Positions 43,401 to 52,013 are shown, numbered from the stretch's first letter. The stretch is DNA of 64,000 nt from Geobacillus thermocatenulatus (GCF_002217655.1 NZ_NEWK01000002.1:125164-189163), one strand, 5' to 3'. Program-made: numbers and translations. The notes: generated by a model from the letters alone, not told the origin.

Positions 43401-43621
43401 GTATTGTAGTGGGGAAGCTATCTATCATAAGTTGTCCTTAATATTTTAAGATAGGTGTGCATAAGAGAAAATAGAAGGGGCAAAAAATGCGAATGAAGAG
43501 GGGATTGAGAAGAACGCGCAGCCCCCCTTTTCATAAATCACCACCCTCTTCGACCGTCCTTAGGAATAATTTTCTCCTAATTGCACATCGTATCCAATAG
43601 AAACTTGGAAATAGGAGCGTC

Positions 43622-45297
43622 ATGCCGATGGACGTACAAAGCGAGCGGCGATTTTTCCTTTTGGCGCTTGGCGTCATCGCCCTTTACGTGTCCCCGCTCT
43701 TTCTCCTTGGCGAAAACGCCCATATTCGCGTCCACGATAATTTGGATTCCAATATCGCTTGGTATAAGGTGCTCTCCGAAAGTGGAAAAATCACCGGACC
43801 GCTTGACGCGAACATTCCGCAAATTGCTAACGGCCAGTTGTCAAGAAACGCCCTCGGCTCGGAGCTGACCGGCATCGTCTGGCTGCACGCGTTATTTCCC
43901 ACGATGACTGCTTATGCGCTCAGCCAAACGATCACGAGGGTGGTGGCGTTTGTCGGTATGTATTGGTTGTTAAAAACACATTTCCTGCCCGAGCCGCGTT
44001 GGATGGCCGTCCGCATCGGCGTGGCGCTCGCATTTGCCCTGATGCTGTTTTGGCCGTCGGGGATGTTAAGCACGCTGGGCATGCCGCTTGCGCTTTGGGC
44101 GTTTTTGAGCATCCGAAAAGGTGAGGGGAAATGGAGACATTACGCCGCACTTACGCTTCTCCCGTTTTATTCCAGCTTTGTGCTCGGATTTTTCTTTTTT
44201 CTTGCCGCCATGGGCGTTTTTTGGCTTGTTGATGTGCTGCGCGGAAAGGGGTGGAACATCCGCTTTTTGACTTCCATCGCTTACATGACGCTGCTTTATT
44301 TGCTTGTCGAGTACAGGCTTGTCTACTCGTTTTTATGGGAAGACGAGCCGACGAGCCGGGATGAGTACTTCCATGCCCGTTTGTCGTTTTGGCATTGCGT
44401 CCGCTTGACGTGGAAAAACTTTCTCCTCGGGCACCATCATGTCATGACCGAGCATACGTTTTTTATTTTGCCAAGCTGGTTGGTGGCGTTGTATCTCGTT
44501 TTCGTGAAAAAACGGTGGAAGCAAGAACGGTTATTTCTTTTCCTATTCGGACTGAATTTCGCCCTGTCGGCGTGGTATGCCTTTTGGTTTTATAAAGGGT
44601 GGCTGCCGCTTACGGAGCGGTTTCATTTTTTAGACACGTTTAACTTTGCCCGCTTTCATTTTTTGCGCCCGATGATCATTTATGTGCAGTTTGCGCTGGC
44701 GTTGAAAATCATGTGGCAATATAGCGAAAACGGGAGAAGGTGGGCGAAGCGGCTGCTAGCGGCTCAAGTGATCTTCGTGTTTTTGATCAATGAAGAAATC
44801 GTCTTCCGCTATGAGCCGACGGTAAAGCAATTTTACGCGGAAAAACAGTTCCAAGAAATCAAAGAATACATCGGGCTTCCCGTAGCCGATTACCGCGTCG
44901 TCAGCATCGGCATTCACCCCGCCATCGCGCAATACAACGGGTTTTATACGCTCGATACGTACAACAACTTTTATCCGCTGTCATATAAATACGAGTTCCG
45001 CAAAATCATTGAGCGTGAACTGGAAAAAAGCAAAACGATCCGCACATATTTTGACGAATGGGGCGGGCGCTGCTATATTTTTACAGAAGAACTTGGAAAA
45101 CGGTACATGTTCACAAAACATTCGAAGAAGCGGCTGAAGAACTTGCAGCTGAATACAGAACAGTTGAAAAAATGGGCGGCCGCTATATTTTCTCGGCGGT
45201 TCCGATTGACAATGCGGCGGAAAATGGACTCGTGTTGGACCGTGTATTCACGTCCGATGAGTCGGCGTGGACGATTTATTTGTATAAGGTGAATTGA
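43622..45297 (+). pseudogene. YkoS/YfhO-like multi-pass membrane protein, frameshifted near its end
   Basis: The frame from ATG 43622 (behind AGGAG) encodes about 516 residues of a large membrane protein (about 10-12 helices, AHIRVHDNLDSNIAWYK, NGFYTLDTYNNFYPLSYKYE). It resembles Bacillus YkoS (DUF6044), a glycosyltransferase-like polytopic protein. At the A6 run (45167-45172) the protein-like sequence jumps frame: MGGRYIFSAVPIDNA and the ending TIYLYKVN lie in another frame, ending at 45297. In the first frame a different tail runs to 45292. One missing A in a homopolymer, a read error or slippage would each explain it. Confidence 0.75.
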
Positions 45298-45336
45298 AAA
45301 CAGCGGCTTCTCTTGAAAAGAGAAGCCGCTGTTTTA
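45298..45336. terminator. Strong bidirectional terminator
   Basis: A 17-bp stem (AAACAGCGGCTTCTCTT with its complement) closes on GAAA, followed by a T run in each direction. It separates the ykoS-like gene from the DUF2238 gene. Confidence 0.93.
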
Positions 45337-45341
45337 CGAGC

Positions 45342-45974
45342 CTAGCTACGGGGCTGATCCAACCGCGCAAGCTGCCGGTCGTGCCACCTCGAGAGCAGCC
45401 ATAGGGCAATCACTGTCCCAATCAATGTGCATACCATATCCCATTGCGTGTCCCAAATATCGCCTTGCGTGCCCAAAAAGTCTTTCGATGCCTTTCCTCC
45501 TTTGGAGATGATGGAGACGAGCCATTCGATGATTTCATACAGGGCGGCGATGGCGAGCGACATGCTTGTGACGATCGTGAAAAGCCAAGGGCCGCGCGAC
45601 AGCGGCGTTTTCCGCAGCGCAATCTCCCTTAGGACGAGGGCGAACGTCCCTTTGAGGAAATGGCCAAACCGGTCATAATGGTTGCGTTCGAAATGGAACG
45701 CATCTTTGATCCAGTTAAAAAAAGGAACTTTGGAGTAAATATAATGGCCGCCGATCAACATGAGAACCGCCAGCATGGCGATGATGACATACGACATCGT
45801 TGTCAGCCGGAAGCGTTGATACAGGGCCATCACGATCACAAGCCCCACAAGCGCTGGGGCGACCTCAAGCGCCCACACCGCATAGCTGGTTGGACGAATG
45901 GCCGACCAAACGAACACGGCAGCGACGATCAGCAACAACAGCCCATGAATGCGGGTTTGCCTTGCTTGTTCCAC
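45342..45974 (-). CDS. YjdF-like membrane protein (DUF2238)
   Basis: GTG 45974 follows AAGGAGG by seven bases and gives 210 residues with six membrane helices. The family segments HYIYSKVPFFNWI, HYDRFGHFLKGTFALVLREI and YEIIEWLVSI are clear, and DxxxDTQWDM near the C-terminus is kept. The function is unknown. The open frame continues upstream without a ribosome site. Confidence 0.85.
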   Translation of the reverse strand: MEQARQTRIHGLLLLIVAAVFVWSAIRPTSYAVWALEVAPALVGLVIVMALYQRFRLTTMSYVIIAMLAVLMLIGGHYIYSKVPFFNWIKDAFHFERNHYDRFGHFLKGTFALVLREIALRKTPLSRGPWLFTIVTSMSLAIAALYEIIEWLVSIISKGGKASKDFLGTQGDIWDTQWDMVCTLIGTVIALWLLSRWHDRQLARLDQPRS

Positions 45975-46039
45975 CTTTTTTCCTCCTTGGAACAGCGAGA
46001 TTTGTCTATGGTCATTATTCGGAAAAACGCGGATTTTAT

Positions 46040-46219
46040 ACAAATGAATTTCATGCGGAGAAGGGGCAGAACGGGTTTGTGTTGAAAAGAATATCGACAA
46101 GCGAAACAACAGTTTTTCGAATGTCTGATGAAAACGCCGGAGTTTCAGCGGTTATAGGAGCCACTGTGGAAGCAGCGAGAAAAGAGGCGTTTCCTCCATG
46201 GATAGGGAAACATTCCTAA
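46040..46219 (+). other. Open frame of unclear status
   Basis: A frame ending at 46219 encodes EKRGFYTNEFHAEKGQNGF and ends EAFPPWIGKHS. It looks more protein-like than a shadow frame but has no ribosome site, and no family is recognised. It may be the end of a lost gene. Confidence 0.2.
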
Positions 46220-46267
46220 TTTTCAACGAGGATGCGAATGTATATTCGCATTTGTTTGATTTGATGG

Positions 46268-46545
46268 TATAATGAAACATGCACAGCCAAATGCAGGGTG
46301 GGCAGTGGCCACTCCCTGAACGAAAGGGGGTGGTGCTGATGATGTCGATTGCCGACGCGCTGACGCTCATGATTGCGTTTGCGTCACTCATCGTCGCGGT
46401 GATCGCCGTATCCAAAGACAAAAAGTAACCCACCCTGCTAGGCCGAGGCGAGGGTAGGTTACGATGCCCGAGGCTTGGGCCACTGCGCTTCTTGCAGCGG
46501 CTGTGTATGGACAGGGCATTGGTGGCCGCCAATGCCCTGCTTTAT
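46268..46545 (+). promoter_or_regulatory. Transcription unit of the holin-like peptide with long-range pairing
   Basis: TATAAT with an upstream TG (46268-46273) starts a unit that ends at a terminator (CAGGGCATTGG and CCAATGCCCTG arms, then CTTTATT, 46511-46545). In the leader, GCAGGGTGGG (46293-46302) is complementary to CCCACCCTGC right after the stop (46429-46438). GCAGTGGCC (46302-46310) is complementary to GGCCACTGC (46478-46486). Such folding is typical of type I toxin mRNAs. Confidence 0.6.
46339..46428 (+). CDS. Small hydrophobic holin-like peptide (Hol_Tox-type)
   Basis: A 29-residue peptide, MMSIADALTLMIAFASLIVA followed by VIAVSKDKK, behind GGGGGTGG. One membrane helix with a Lys-rich tail matches the putative holin-like toxin family of Firmicutes, which belongs to type I systems controlled by RNA. 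The gene looks whole. It is too short for the usual gene-length cut-offs. The antisense RNA is inferred, not seen. Confidence 0.75.
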   Translation: MMSIADALTLMIAFASLIVAVIAVSKDKK

Positions 46546-46719
46546 TGTACGTTCCTTCTTCTTTTTATTATACGCGTATAAAGAAGGGGATGACAAGAAC
46601 TTTCGAGAAAGGGACAGTGAAGATCGAAAAAAAATGAAAAAGAGGGTTGACTCTTTCGTTTTTTTATAGTAAATTTTACATTGTCGTTCCGATTCTGAAG
46701 GAACGGAAACAAAAAATCC

Positions 46720-46747
46720 TTGACAAACTGTTTGATTGTTTTATAAT
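46720..46747 (+). promoter_or_regulatory. Promoter of the 5S rRNA-tRNA operon
   Basis: TTGACA (46720-46725), 16-base spacer, TATAAT (46742-46747), about 15 bases before the mature 5S sequence. Both boxes are perfect, as in stable-RNA promoters. Confidence 0.85.
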
Positions 46748-46761
46748 AAGTATCGTCGCCA

Positions 46762-46883
<122 letters not shown>

Positions 46884-46889
46884 TTGCGT

Positions 46890-46964
46890 GGAGTATTAGC
46901 TCAGCGGGAGAGCACCACGTTGACAGCGTGGGGGTCACTGGTTCGATCCCAGTATACTCCACCA
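46890..46964 (+). tRNA. tRNA-Val (GAC)
   Basis: Acceptor GGAGTAT/ATACTCC, anticodon loop TTGACAG, T arm GGTTCGATCCC, CCA encoded. Confidence 0.95.
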
Positions 46965-46968
46965 TGAT

Positions 46969-47040
46969 GGGGCGTTAGTTCAGGGGGAGAACGCTTCGCT
47001 GGCAGCGAAGAGGTCAGGGGTTCAAATCCCCTACGCTCCA
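46969..47040 (+). tRNA. tRNA-Ala (GGC)
   Basis: Acceptor GGGGCGT/ACGCTCC, anticodon loop CTGGCAG, T arm GGGTTCAAATCCC, CCA not encoded. The C-rich acceptor and GGC anticodon indicate alanine. Confidence 0.9.
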
Positions 47041-47051
47041 CTTCTATGTAT

Positions 47052-47134
<83 letters not shown>

Positions 47135-47151
47135 TCGCTCCAAACAGCTAT

Positions 47152-47244
47152 GGAGGAGTACCCAAGTCTGGCTGAAGGGGTCGGTTTCGAAAACCGATAG
47201 GGGTGTCACAGCCCGCGGGGGTTCGAATCCCTCCTCCTCCGCCA
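47152..47244 (+). tRNA. tRNA-Ser (CGA)
   Basis: Acceptor GGAGGAG/CTCCTCC, anticodon loop TTCGAAA, long variable arm, encoded CCA, 93 bases. Confidence 0.93.
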
Positions 47245-47248
47245 TAAA

Positions 47249-47538
47249 TATTGATTTAGCTCAATTGGTAGAGACGAGCATCTGCTTCGTCGAATCGACT
47301 TCGAGTTGTCCCGACGCATCCAGCGTCTTCGAATTGGCTGGGAGAGGAAGGGACACAACAGAAGCCAAGGAGTCACGGTCTACTTCTATCATGCCGACTT
47401 AGCTCAATTGGTAGAGACGAGCACCTGCTTCGTCGAGTTGGCTTCGAGTTGCCTCGACGCATCCTGCTTCCTCGAAACAGCTTGTAGAGGAAGAGGCACA
47501 GAGCACAACAATGAGCCACCTTCTTGTATTTATTTTAT
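47249..47538 (+). repeat. Two tandem tRNA-half repeats (about 144 and 146 bp)
   Basis: Copy 1 (47249-47392) and copy 2 (47393-47538) each begin with the 5' part of the tRNA-Thr below (TTAGCTCAATTGGTAGAGA: acceptor edge plus D arm). Then, instead of an anticodon arm, they share a GACGA...TCGTC hairpin and a longer stem-bearing region. In copy 1 TGTCCC can pair with GGGACA, and in copy 2 TGCCTC can pair with GAGGCA, a double compensatory change. Neither copy has a T arm or a 3' acceptor strand. They are not tRNAs, and a structured RNA or a decayed duplication are the options. Confidence 0.6.
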
Positions 47539-47611
47539 GCCGACTTAGCTCAATTGGTAGAGCAACTGAATCGTAATCAGTAGGTTGCGGGTTCGAGTCC
47601 TGCAGTCGGCA
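47539..47611 (+). tRNA. tRNA-Thr (CGT)
   Basis: Acceptor GCCGACT/AGTCGGC, D arm GCTCAATTGGTAGAGC, anticodon loop ATCGTAA, T arm GGGTTCGAGTCCT. The full-length relative of the two half repeats upstream. Confidence 0.93.
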
Positions 47612-47628
47612 TTTTTTATTTTTATTAT

Positions 47629-47710
47629 GGAGGGGTAGCGAAGTGGCTAAACGCGGCGGACTGTAAATCCGCTCCCTTTGGGTTCGGCGGTTCGAATCCG
47701 TCCCCCTCCA
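47629..47710 (+). tRNA. tRNA-Tyr (GTA)
   Basis: Acceptor GGAGGGG/CCCCTCC, anticodon loop CTGTAAA, long variable arm, T arm GGTTCGAATCC. Confidence 0.95.
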
Positions 47711-47726
47711 TATTTTATCCATAAAC

Positions 47727-47800
47727 GGGCCTATAGCTCAGCTGGTCAGAGCGCACGCCTGATAAGCGTGAGGTCGGTGGTTCAAGTCCACTTAGGCCCA
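47727..47800 (+). tRNA. tRNA-Ile (GAT)
   Basis: Acceptor GGGCCTA/TAGGCCC, anticodon loop CTGATAA, T arm GGTTCAAGTCC. Last gene of the 5S-tRNA operon. Confidence 0.95.
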
Positions 47801-47812
47801 TTTTTTTATGAC

Positions 47813-47846
47813 AGATGGCAAGAGCAATTCTTGCCATCTTTTTTTA
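47813..47846 (+). terminator. Terminator of the 5S-tRNA operon
   Basis: AGATGGCAAGA pairs with TTCTTGCCATCT around GCAA, followed by TTTTTTT. Confidence 0.92.
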
Positions 47847-47944
47847 TGCCATCGCTAACGGAGCGATGGGCCTGTTTATGCGGGCGGGAATCGGGCAAAA
47901 TAAGCGGCGGGGAACGGCATGTTTTTGCGGAAGGAGGGAAGAGG

Positions 47945-48151
47945 ATGGCCGAAGCCACCTTTTATATCGATGGGGCGACGTCGCCGCAGCCTATTGCGCG
48001 TATTGAACGTCTTCTCAGCGGGCTCGACGGTGTGGAGCGTTCACTCGTCGACACGGAAGATGGGGAAGTGAAGGTTCAATTTGATGAAAAAAAGATTTCG
48101 AAGGAACGCATCATCTTGACGTTGCAGCAGCATGGATTCCGCTTCCAGTAG
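47945..48151 (+). CDS. HMA-fold protein lacking the metal-binding cysteine pair
   Basis: ATG 47945 behind AAGGAGGGAAGAGG gives 68 residues with the beta-alpha-beta-beta-alpha-beta pattern of heavy-metal-associated domains: TFYIDGATSPQPIARIERLL, LDGVERSLVDTEDGEVKV and ISKERIILTLQQHGF. The usual GMTCxxC loop is replaced by GATSPQP, and there is no Cys in the protein, so classical copper binding is unlikely. It may bind another partner through the same fold. A strong terminator follows at 48186. Confidence 0.8.
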   Translation: MAEATFYIDGATSPQPIARIERLLSGLDGVERSLVDTEDGEVKVQFDEKKISKERIILTLQQHGFRFQ

Positions 48152-48185
48152 CAAAACGCCTTTGGTGGCCGCTGTCTGACAGTGT

Positions 48186-48217
48186 AAGGGTGTCCAATCG
48201 GGACACCCTTTTTTCTT
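48186..48217. terminator. Terminator after the HMA-fold gene
   Basis: AAGGGTGTCC (48186-48195) pairs with GGACACCCTT (48201-48210) around AATCG, then TTTTCTT. Confidence 0.9.
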
Positions 48218-48266
48218 AGCAACGGCCTGTCGCTGATCATTTGTAAGTGCAGGTGGAATCGTTCCG

Positions 48267-48857
48267 TCAATGGACGTACTTTCCATAATCCGGGACAGCG
48301 ATGCGGTCAAAATCACGGGCGAGCTTTGTCAGCCCAGCGCGCAATTCTTCTCCTGCCACTGGGGCGCCGTGTCCGGTGACAGCAACCGATGGAAAGAGTG
48401 CGGCCAATTTGCGCACCGATTCGCGGGCGGCTTCCCAGTCGGTGGTATAGTAGCGCGGCGGGCCGGTAATTTCGGTTTGCTGGGTCAACACTTTATACAG
48501 TGAATCTTGGCGGACCGTGACAAACGCATCGCCAGCGATTAAGGCCGCATCGCGAGGACGGAATAAGGAGATGTGGCCCGGTGTGTGCCCGGGGGTGTGC
48601 AACCAGCGGAACTCCGGCAAGTGCGGGACGGTGCCGTCTTCAGGGAGAGGCTGGACGCGGTTGCCGAGCTGGATCGGTTCGTTTGGGAAAAACGGCGAGA
48701 TTTTGGCGAGAAGTCCGCCTTCAACGGACGCGTCCGGTTCGGGATAGCGCGCTTTGCCGGTTAAATACGGCAGTTCGTCTTTGTGGGCGTACACCGGCAC
48801 ATTCCATTCCCGGATGAGTTCAATTAATGCTCCGACGTGGTCAAAGTGGCCGTGGGG
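48267..48857 (-). pseudogene. MBL-fold metallo-hydrolase, N-terminus lost
   Basis: The remaining 195 or so residues cover most of a glyoxalase-II-like metallo-beta-lactamase fold: HGHFDHVGALIEL (the HxHxDH zinc motif, with its first His region at the broken edge), WLHTPGHTPGHISLF, LIAGDAFVT and VAVTGHGAPVAGEEL. The first strands that should precede HxHxDH are missing. The reading frame runs into a palindromic element at 48861-49073. No matching 5' part is seen beyond the element. A GTG inside the element opens the frame but with no proper ribosome site. Confidence 0.82.
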
Positions 48858-48860
48858 TGA

Positions 48861-49073
48861 ACTACCCACCACCTACGCTTCGCTTAGAGGTGGGGGCTTC
48901 AAGCGACTTGTGTGTGTTCGCCGAACGGTAAGCCACACACAAGAACCCTTTACGCTTCCCTTCGTTCCGAAGGTGTCCGTTCTAGCCATATTCTATCATA
49001 CTCGTTGGCTAACGCCAACCGACATTCATCTCCCACTTTCACTTCGTTTAGAAGTGGGAGACTTCTTTCGGAA
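48861..49073. mobile_element. Palindromic non-coding element with IS605-type ends
   Basis: About 210 bases carry a hairpin at each edge (CCACCT...AGGTGG at 48869-48893, CTCCCACTT...AAGTGGGAG at about 49032-49062, the latter followed by ACTTCTTTCGG). Inside are TTGTGTGTG/CACACACAA (about 48911-48942) and GTTGGC/GCCAAC (about 49003-49018). There is no open frame for a transposase or TnpB. The end hairpins match those of IS605-OrfB elements, so it looks like a short derivative mobilised in trans. Confidence 0.65.
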
Positions 49074-49228
49074 AGATGTTAAAATCCCCCTCCTTTGAAT
49101 CATTGTCCAACGATAGCATGCCGCATCGACCTGTCTCCTATACAAAAGAGCTGCCGTCTAGCTCGACATGGATCGCCAAAGAATGGTACAATAAGGAAAA
49201 CACAATGGCACAAGGAGGCTGCAAACGA

Positions 49229-49528
49229 ATGAGCATTTTGAAAAAAGGATTGGCATTCGGGCTGGGATTGGCGATTGCAAGCAAAGAACAAGTGGAAAAG
49301 ATTATTGACGAGCTTGTCAAAAAAGGCGAATTGTCGCTTGACGAATCGAAGGAAGTGATCGATCAATGGAAGCAGCAGACCGAGGCGCGGAAAACGGAAG
49401 TGCAGCGGCTTGTACGCGAGCAAATCAAACAAGTGATCGACAAGCTTGAATTGGCAACAAAAGAAGACGTGCGGCAGCTTGAAGAGCGAATCCGCCGTCT
49501 TGAAGAAAAGGAACAAAGCGGGCAGTAA
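49229..49528 (+). CDS. Phasin-like coiled-coil protein
   Basis: ATG 49229 behind AAGGAGG gives 99 residues (ATG 49205 would add eight). A short apolar start (LKKGLAFGLGLAIASKEQ) is followed by a long amphipathic helix with heptads (KIIDELVKKGELSLDESKEV, DVRQLEERIRRLEEKEQ). This fits the small phasin-like proteins often encoded before AarF-type kinases in bacilli. No polyhydroxyalkanoate genes are nearby, so granule binding is not implied. TACAAT near 49188 may be its -10. Confidence 0.7.
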   Translation: MSILKKGLAFGLGLAIASKEQVEKIIDELVKKGELSLDESKEVIDQWKQQTEARKTEVQRLVREQIKQVIDKLELATKEDVRQLEERIRRLEEKEQSGQ

Positions 49529-49579
49529 ACCGATGCGGCCTGTCCGCTCGCTTTTTGCCGCCTTAGGAGAGATGTCCCG

Positions 49580-51256
49580 ATGATCGGAAAACGGATGCGC
49601 CATATCGGAAGGTATCACGAAATCGCCGTTGCCTTGCTTCGGCACGGATTCGGGATGATCGTCGATGAGCTCGGCTTTTCGTCTTTTCTTTCTTTGCCGC
49701 CGCGATGGAGAGCGGAGCAAGGGAAAAAGGAAGGAAAAACGGTTGGGGAGCGGCTCCGCCTTGTGCTTGAGGAGCTCGGCCCGACGTTCGTGAAGCTCGG
49801 ACAAATTGCTAGCACCCGGCCGGATTTGATTCCCGCTCCGATCATCAGCGAGCTCGAAAAACTGCAAGACCAAGTTCCGCCGTTTCCGTTTGCCGACGTT
49901 CGCCGGAGGGTGGAAACAGAACTTGGGGGCTCGCTTGAAACCTTGTTTCGTTCATTTGACGAAACGCCGCTCGCGGCCGCTTCGCTTGGGCAGGTGCACC
50001 GGGCGGTTCTTCCTTCCGGACAAGCCGTGGCGGTGAAAGTGCAGCGTCCGCACATCGCTGCGCGGATGGAGACGGATCTGGACATTTTGCAAGATTTGGC
50101 CGTGCTGGCGGAACGTCGTCTCGATTGGGCGGCAACCTACCAATTGTCTGAGATTGTCGATGAACTGGCGCGTTCATTACAGCAGGAGCTGGATTATACC
50201 GTCGAGGCGCGCCATGCGGAACGGTTTGCACAGCAGTTTGCCGACGATTCGTCGGTGTATGTCCCGAAGGTGTTTTGGGATTATACGACGAAAACCGTGC
50301 TCACGCTGGAATATGTCGAAGGAATGAAACTTGGGGAGCTCGAGCGGCTGAAAGCGAATGGCCACTCCTTAAAAACGATCGCCGAGCGTTTGGCTGAAGC
50401 AACCTTTAAACAAATGTTTGAGCATGGATTTTTTCATGGCGACCCTCATCCTGGCAATGTATTGGTTCTTGATGATGGAACGCTTTCCTTCATTGACTTT
50501 GGCTTGATGGGCCGCCTTCGCCCCCATGTCAAACATCATCTTTCTTCCCTCATCATCGCCTTAATGCGTCAAAACACGGATGGGGTGTTGGGTGCGATCT
50601 ACGGCTTAGGGATTGTTCCTGACGGAGTCGATGAAGGAAAACTGCGTGATGATCTTGACGAGCTGCGGGAGAAATACTACCGCATCCCGCTCGGTGAGAT
50701 CAGTCTTGGGGAAGCGGTGGAGGATTTGCTTTCGGTGGCGTTTCGCTACGGCATTCGTATTCCAAGTGATTTGACCTTGCTTGGAAAGGCGCTGTTGACG
50801 GTCGAAGGGGTCGTGGAGACGCTTGACCCGCAGTTTCGCATCATGGACGTTGCCGAACCGTTTGGGAGAAAGCTGATGAAAGAGCGTCTTCGGCCTGATC
50901 GCGTGGCAGAAACAGCGTGGAAGCGGATTTTTGATTATGGTGAATGGCTGCTCCGACTGCCGGAGGGCGTAAAGGAATGGACGAAAATGATGCGGCATGG
51001 CAAGCTTCGATTGGAAATCACGGCTCCTGATTTGGAAGCGCTGCTAAAGAAGCTCGACCAGATTACAAACCGGCTGTCGTTTAGCATCGTTCTTCTTTCG
51101 CTGAGCATCGTCCTCGCCGGACTGATGATCGCTTCATCATTGGGGCGTCCGTCGACGCTGCTGTGGAAGATTCCTGCTGTCGAAATCGGATTAGGTGCGT
51201 CCGCTTTTCTATTTGGTTGGCTGCTTTACTCGATTTTTCGTTCGGGAAAGTTTTAG
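49580..51256 (+). CDS. ABC1/AarF (UbiB-like) atypical kinase
   Basis: The 558-residue protein has the family's KLGQIASTRPDLIP motif, the AAASLGQVHRA Ala-rich nucleotide loop in place of a Gly-rich loop, VAVKVQRP, FFHGDPHPGNVLV and DFGLMGRL. Two membrane helices close the C-terminus (about 495-555). UbiB/AarF proteins are ATPases that support isoprenoid quinone synthesis or transport. Here menaquinone is the likely lipid. It starts 51 bp after the phasin-like gene behind TTAGGAGAGATG. Confidence 0.92.
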   Translation: MIGKRMRHIGRYHEIAVALLRHGFGMIVDELGFSSFLSLPPRWRAEQGKKEGKTVGERLRLVLEELGPTFVKLGQIASTRPDLIPAPIISELEKLQDQVPPFPFADVRRRVETELGGSLETLFRSFDETPLAAASLGQVHRAVLPSGQAVAVKVQRPHIAARMETDLDILQDLAVLAERRLDWAATYQLSEIVDELARSLQQELDYTVEARHAERFAQQFADDSSVYVPKVFWDYTTKTVLTLEYVEGMKLGELERLKANGHSLKTIAERLAEATFKQMFEHGFFHGDPHPGNVLVLDDGTLSFIDFGLMGRLRPHVKHHLSSLIIALMRQNTDGVLGAIYGLGIVPDGVDEGKLRDDLDELREKYYRIPLGEISLGEAVEDLLSVAFRYGIRIPSDLTLLGKALLTVEGVVETLDPQFRIMDVAEPFGRKLMKERLRPDRVAETAWKRIFDYGEWLLRLPEGVKEWTKMMRHGKLRLEITAPDLEALLKKLDQITNRLSFSIVLLSLSIVLAGLMIASSLGRPSTLLWKIPAVEIGLGASAFLFGWLLYSIFRSGKF

Positions 51257-51422
51257 CGTTTGGGGCGCCATGATTTCACCGCGTTCGGATTCACCGAGGG
51301 TGTCCAAACGCCAAAGTATGTTTGTTGTCAAGGATTTCGGTATAAATTCCGCGCATTGAATGATACTAACCGTGCTGTCTCACTGCGTTTAAGGAGTGGA
51401 AAATGGATTTTAGGGAGGATCG

Positions 51423-52013
51423 ATGATGATCGTTTCTCTACCTGTCGTTTGGGCGGTGGAACTTCTAGCGGTCACGTTGAGTGTCGTAGGAAGTTTTTGG
51501 ATTGCCAAGCAGCATGTACGAACATATGCGGTTTTGTATGCATTCAGCGCGGTGACAGGCATTGTTCTTTGCCTTGCGTTTGTCTATGCCGGATTTTACT
51601 CCTTTCCTGTCAAGCTCGTTCCCTATACACCGATTCCGCTCGTGGAAATGGCAACCGTTATTCCGTTTTTCGTTTTGTTTGGGGTCAAGTACAGTCCGGA
51701 AAGCTGGGCATGGAAGCTCCCTTTTTATTTTGCGATGGTGCAGTTGATTATGTTGTTCGAGTTGGTTGCGCTTGTATCGCCGCTCTCTCTGATTGATTAT
51801 AAGAAGTGGGATGTGTGGGATTCGTACACCGCCTGGTGGCTGTATTTGCTTTTCTTTGAGTGGGTGGGCGGAAAAATCGTCCCCCCAAAGGCCCGCTCCC
51901 CCCTTGCGTCTTCTTCTTTCCGCTACGGCCGGTGGGGATGGATGATCGTCCATGCGATTGCCATGACGACCGTTTTTTTAGCTGGAGTATATGCCGGGTG
52001 GAACATAAAATAA
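51423..52013 (+). CDS. CBO0543-family membrane protein
   Basis: A 196-residue protein with five to six membrane helices (VVWAVELLAVTLSVVGSFWI, TYAVLYAFSAVTGIVLCLAF, IPLVEMATVIPFFVLFGVKY) and the aromatic TAWWLYLLFFEWVGG segment. The layout matches the CBO0543 group of Bacillaceae membrane proteins, some found with spore germination or regulation genes. The function is unknown. TTAGGGAGG precedes the ATG. Confidence 0.65.
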   Translation: MMIVSLPVVWAVELLAVTLSVVGSFWIAKQHVRTYAVLYAFSAVTGIVLCLAFVYAGFYSFPVKLVPYTPIPLVEMATVIPFFVLFGVKYSPESWAWKLPFYFAMVQLIMLFELVALVSPLSLIDYKKWDVWDSYTAWWLYLLFFEWVGGKIVPPKARSPLASSSFRYGRWGWMIVHAIAMTTVFLAGVYAGWNIK

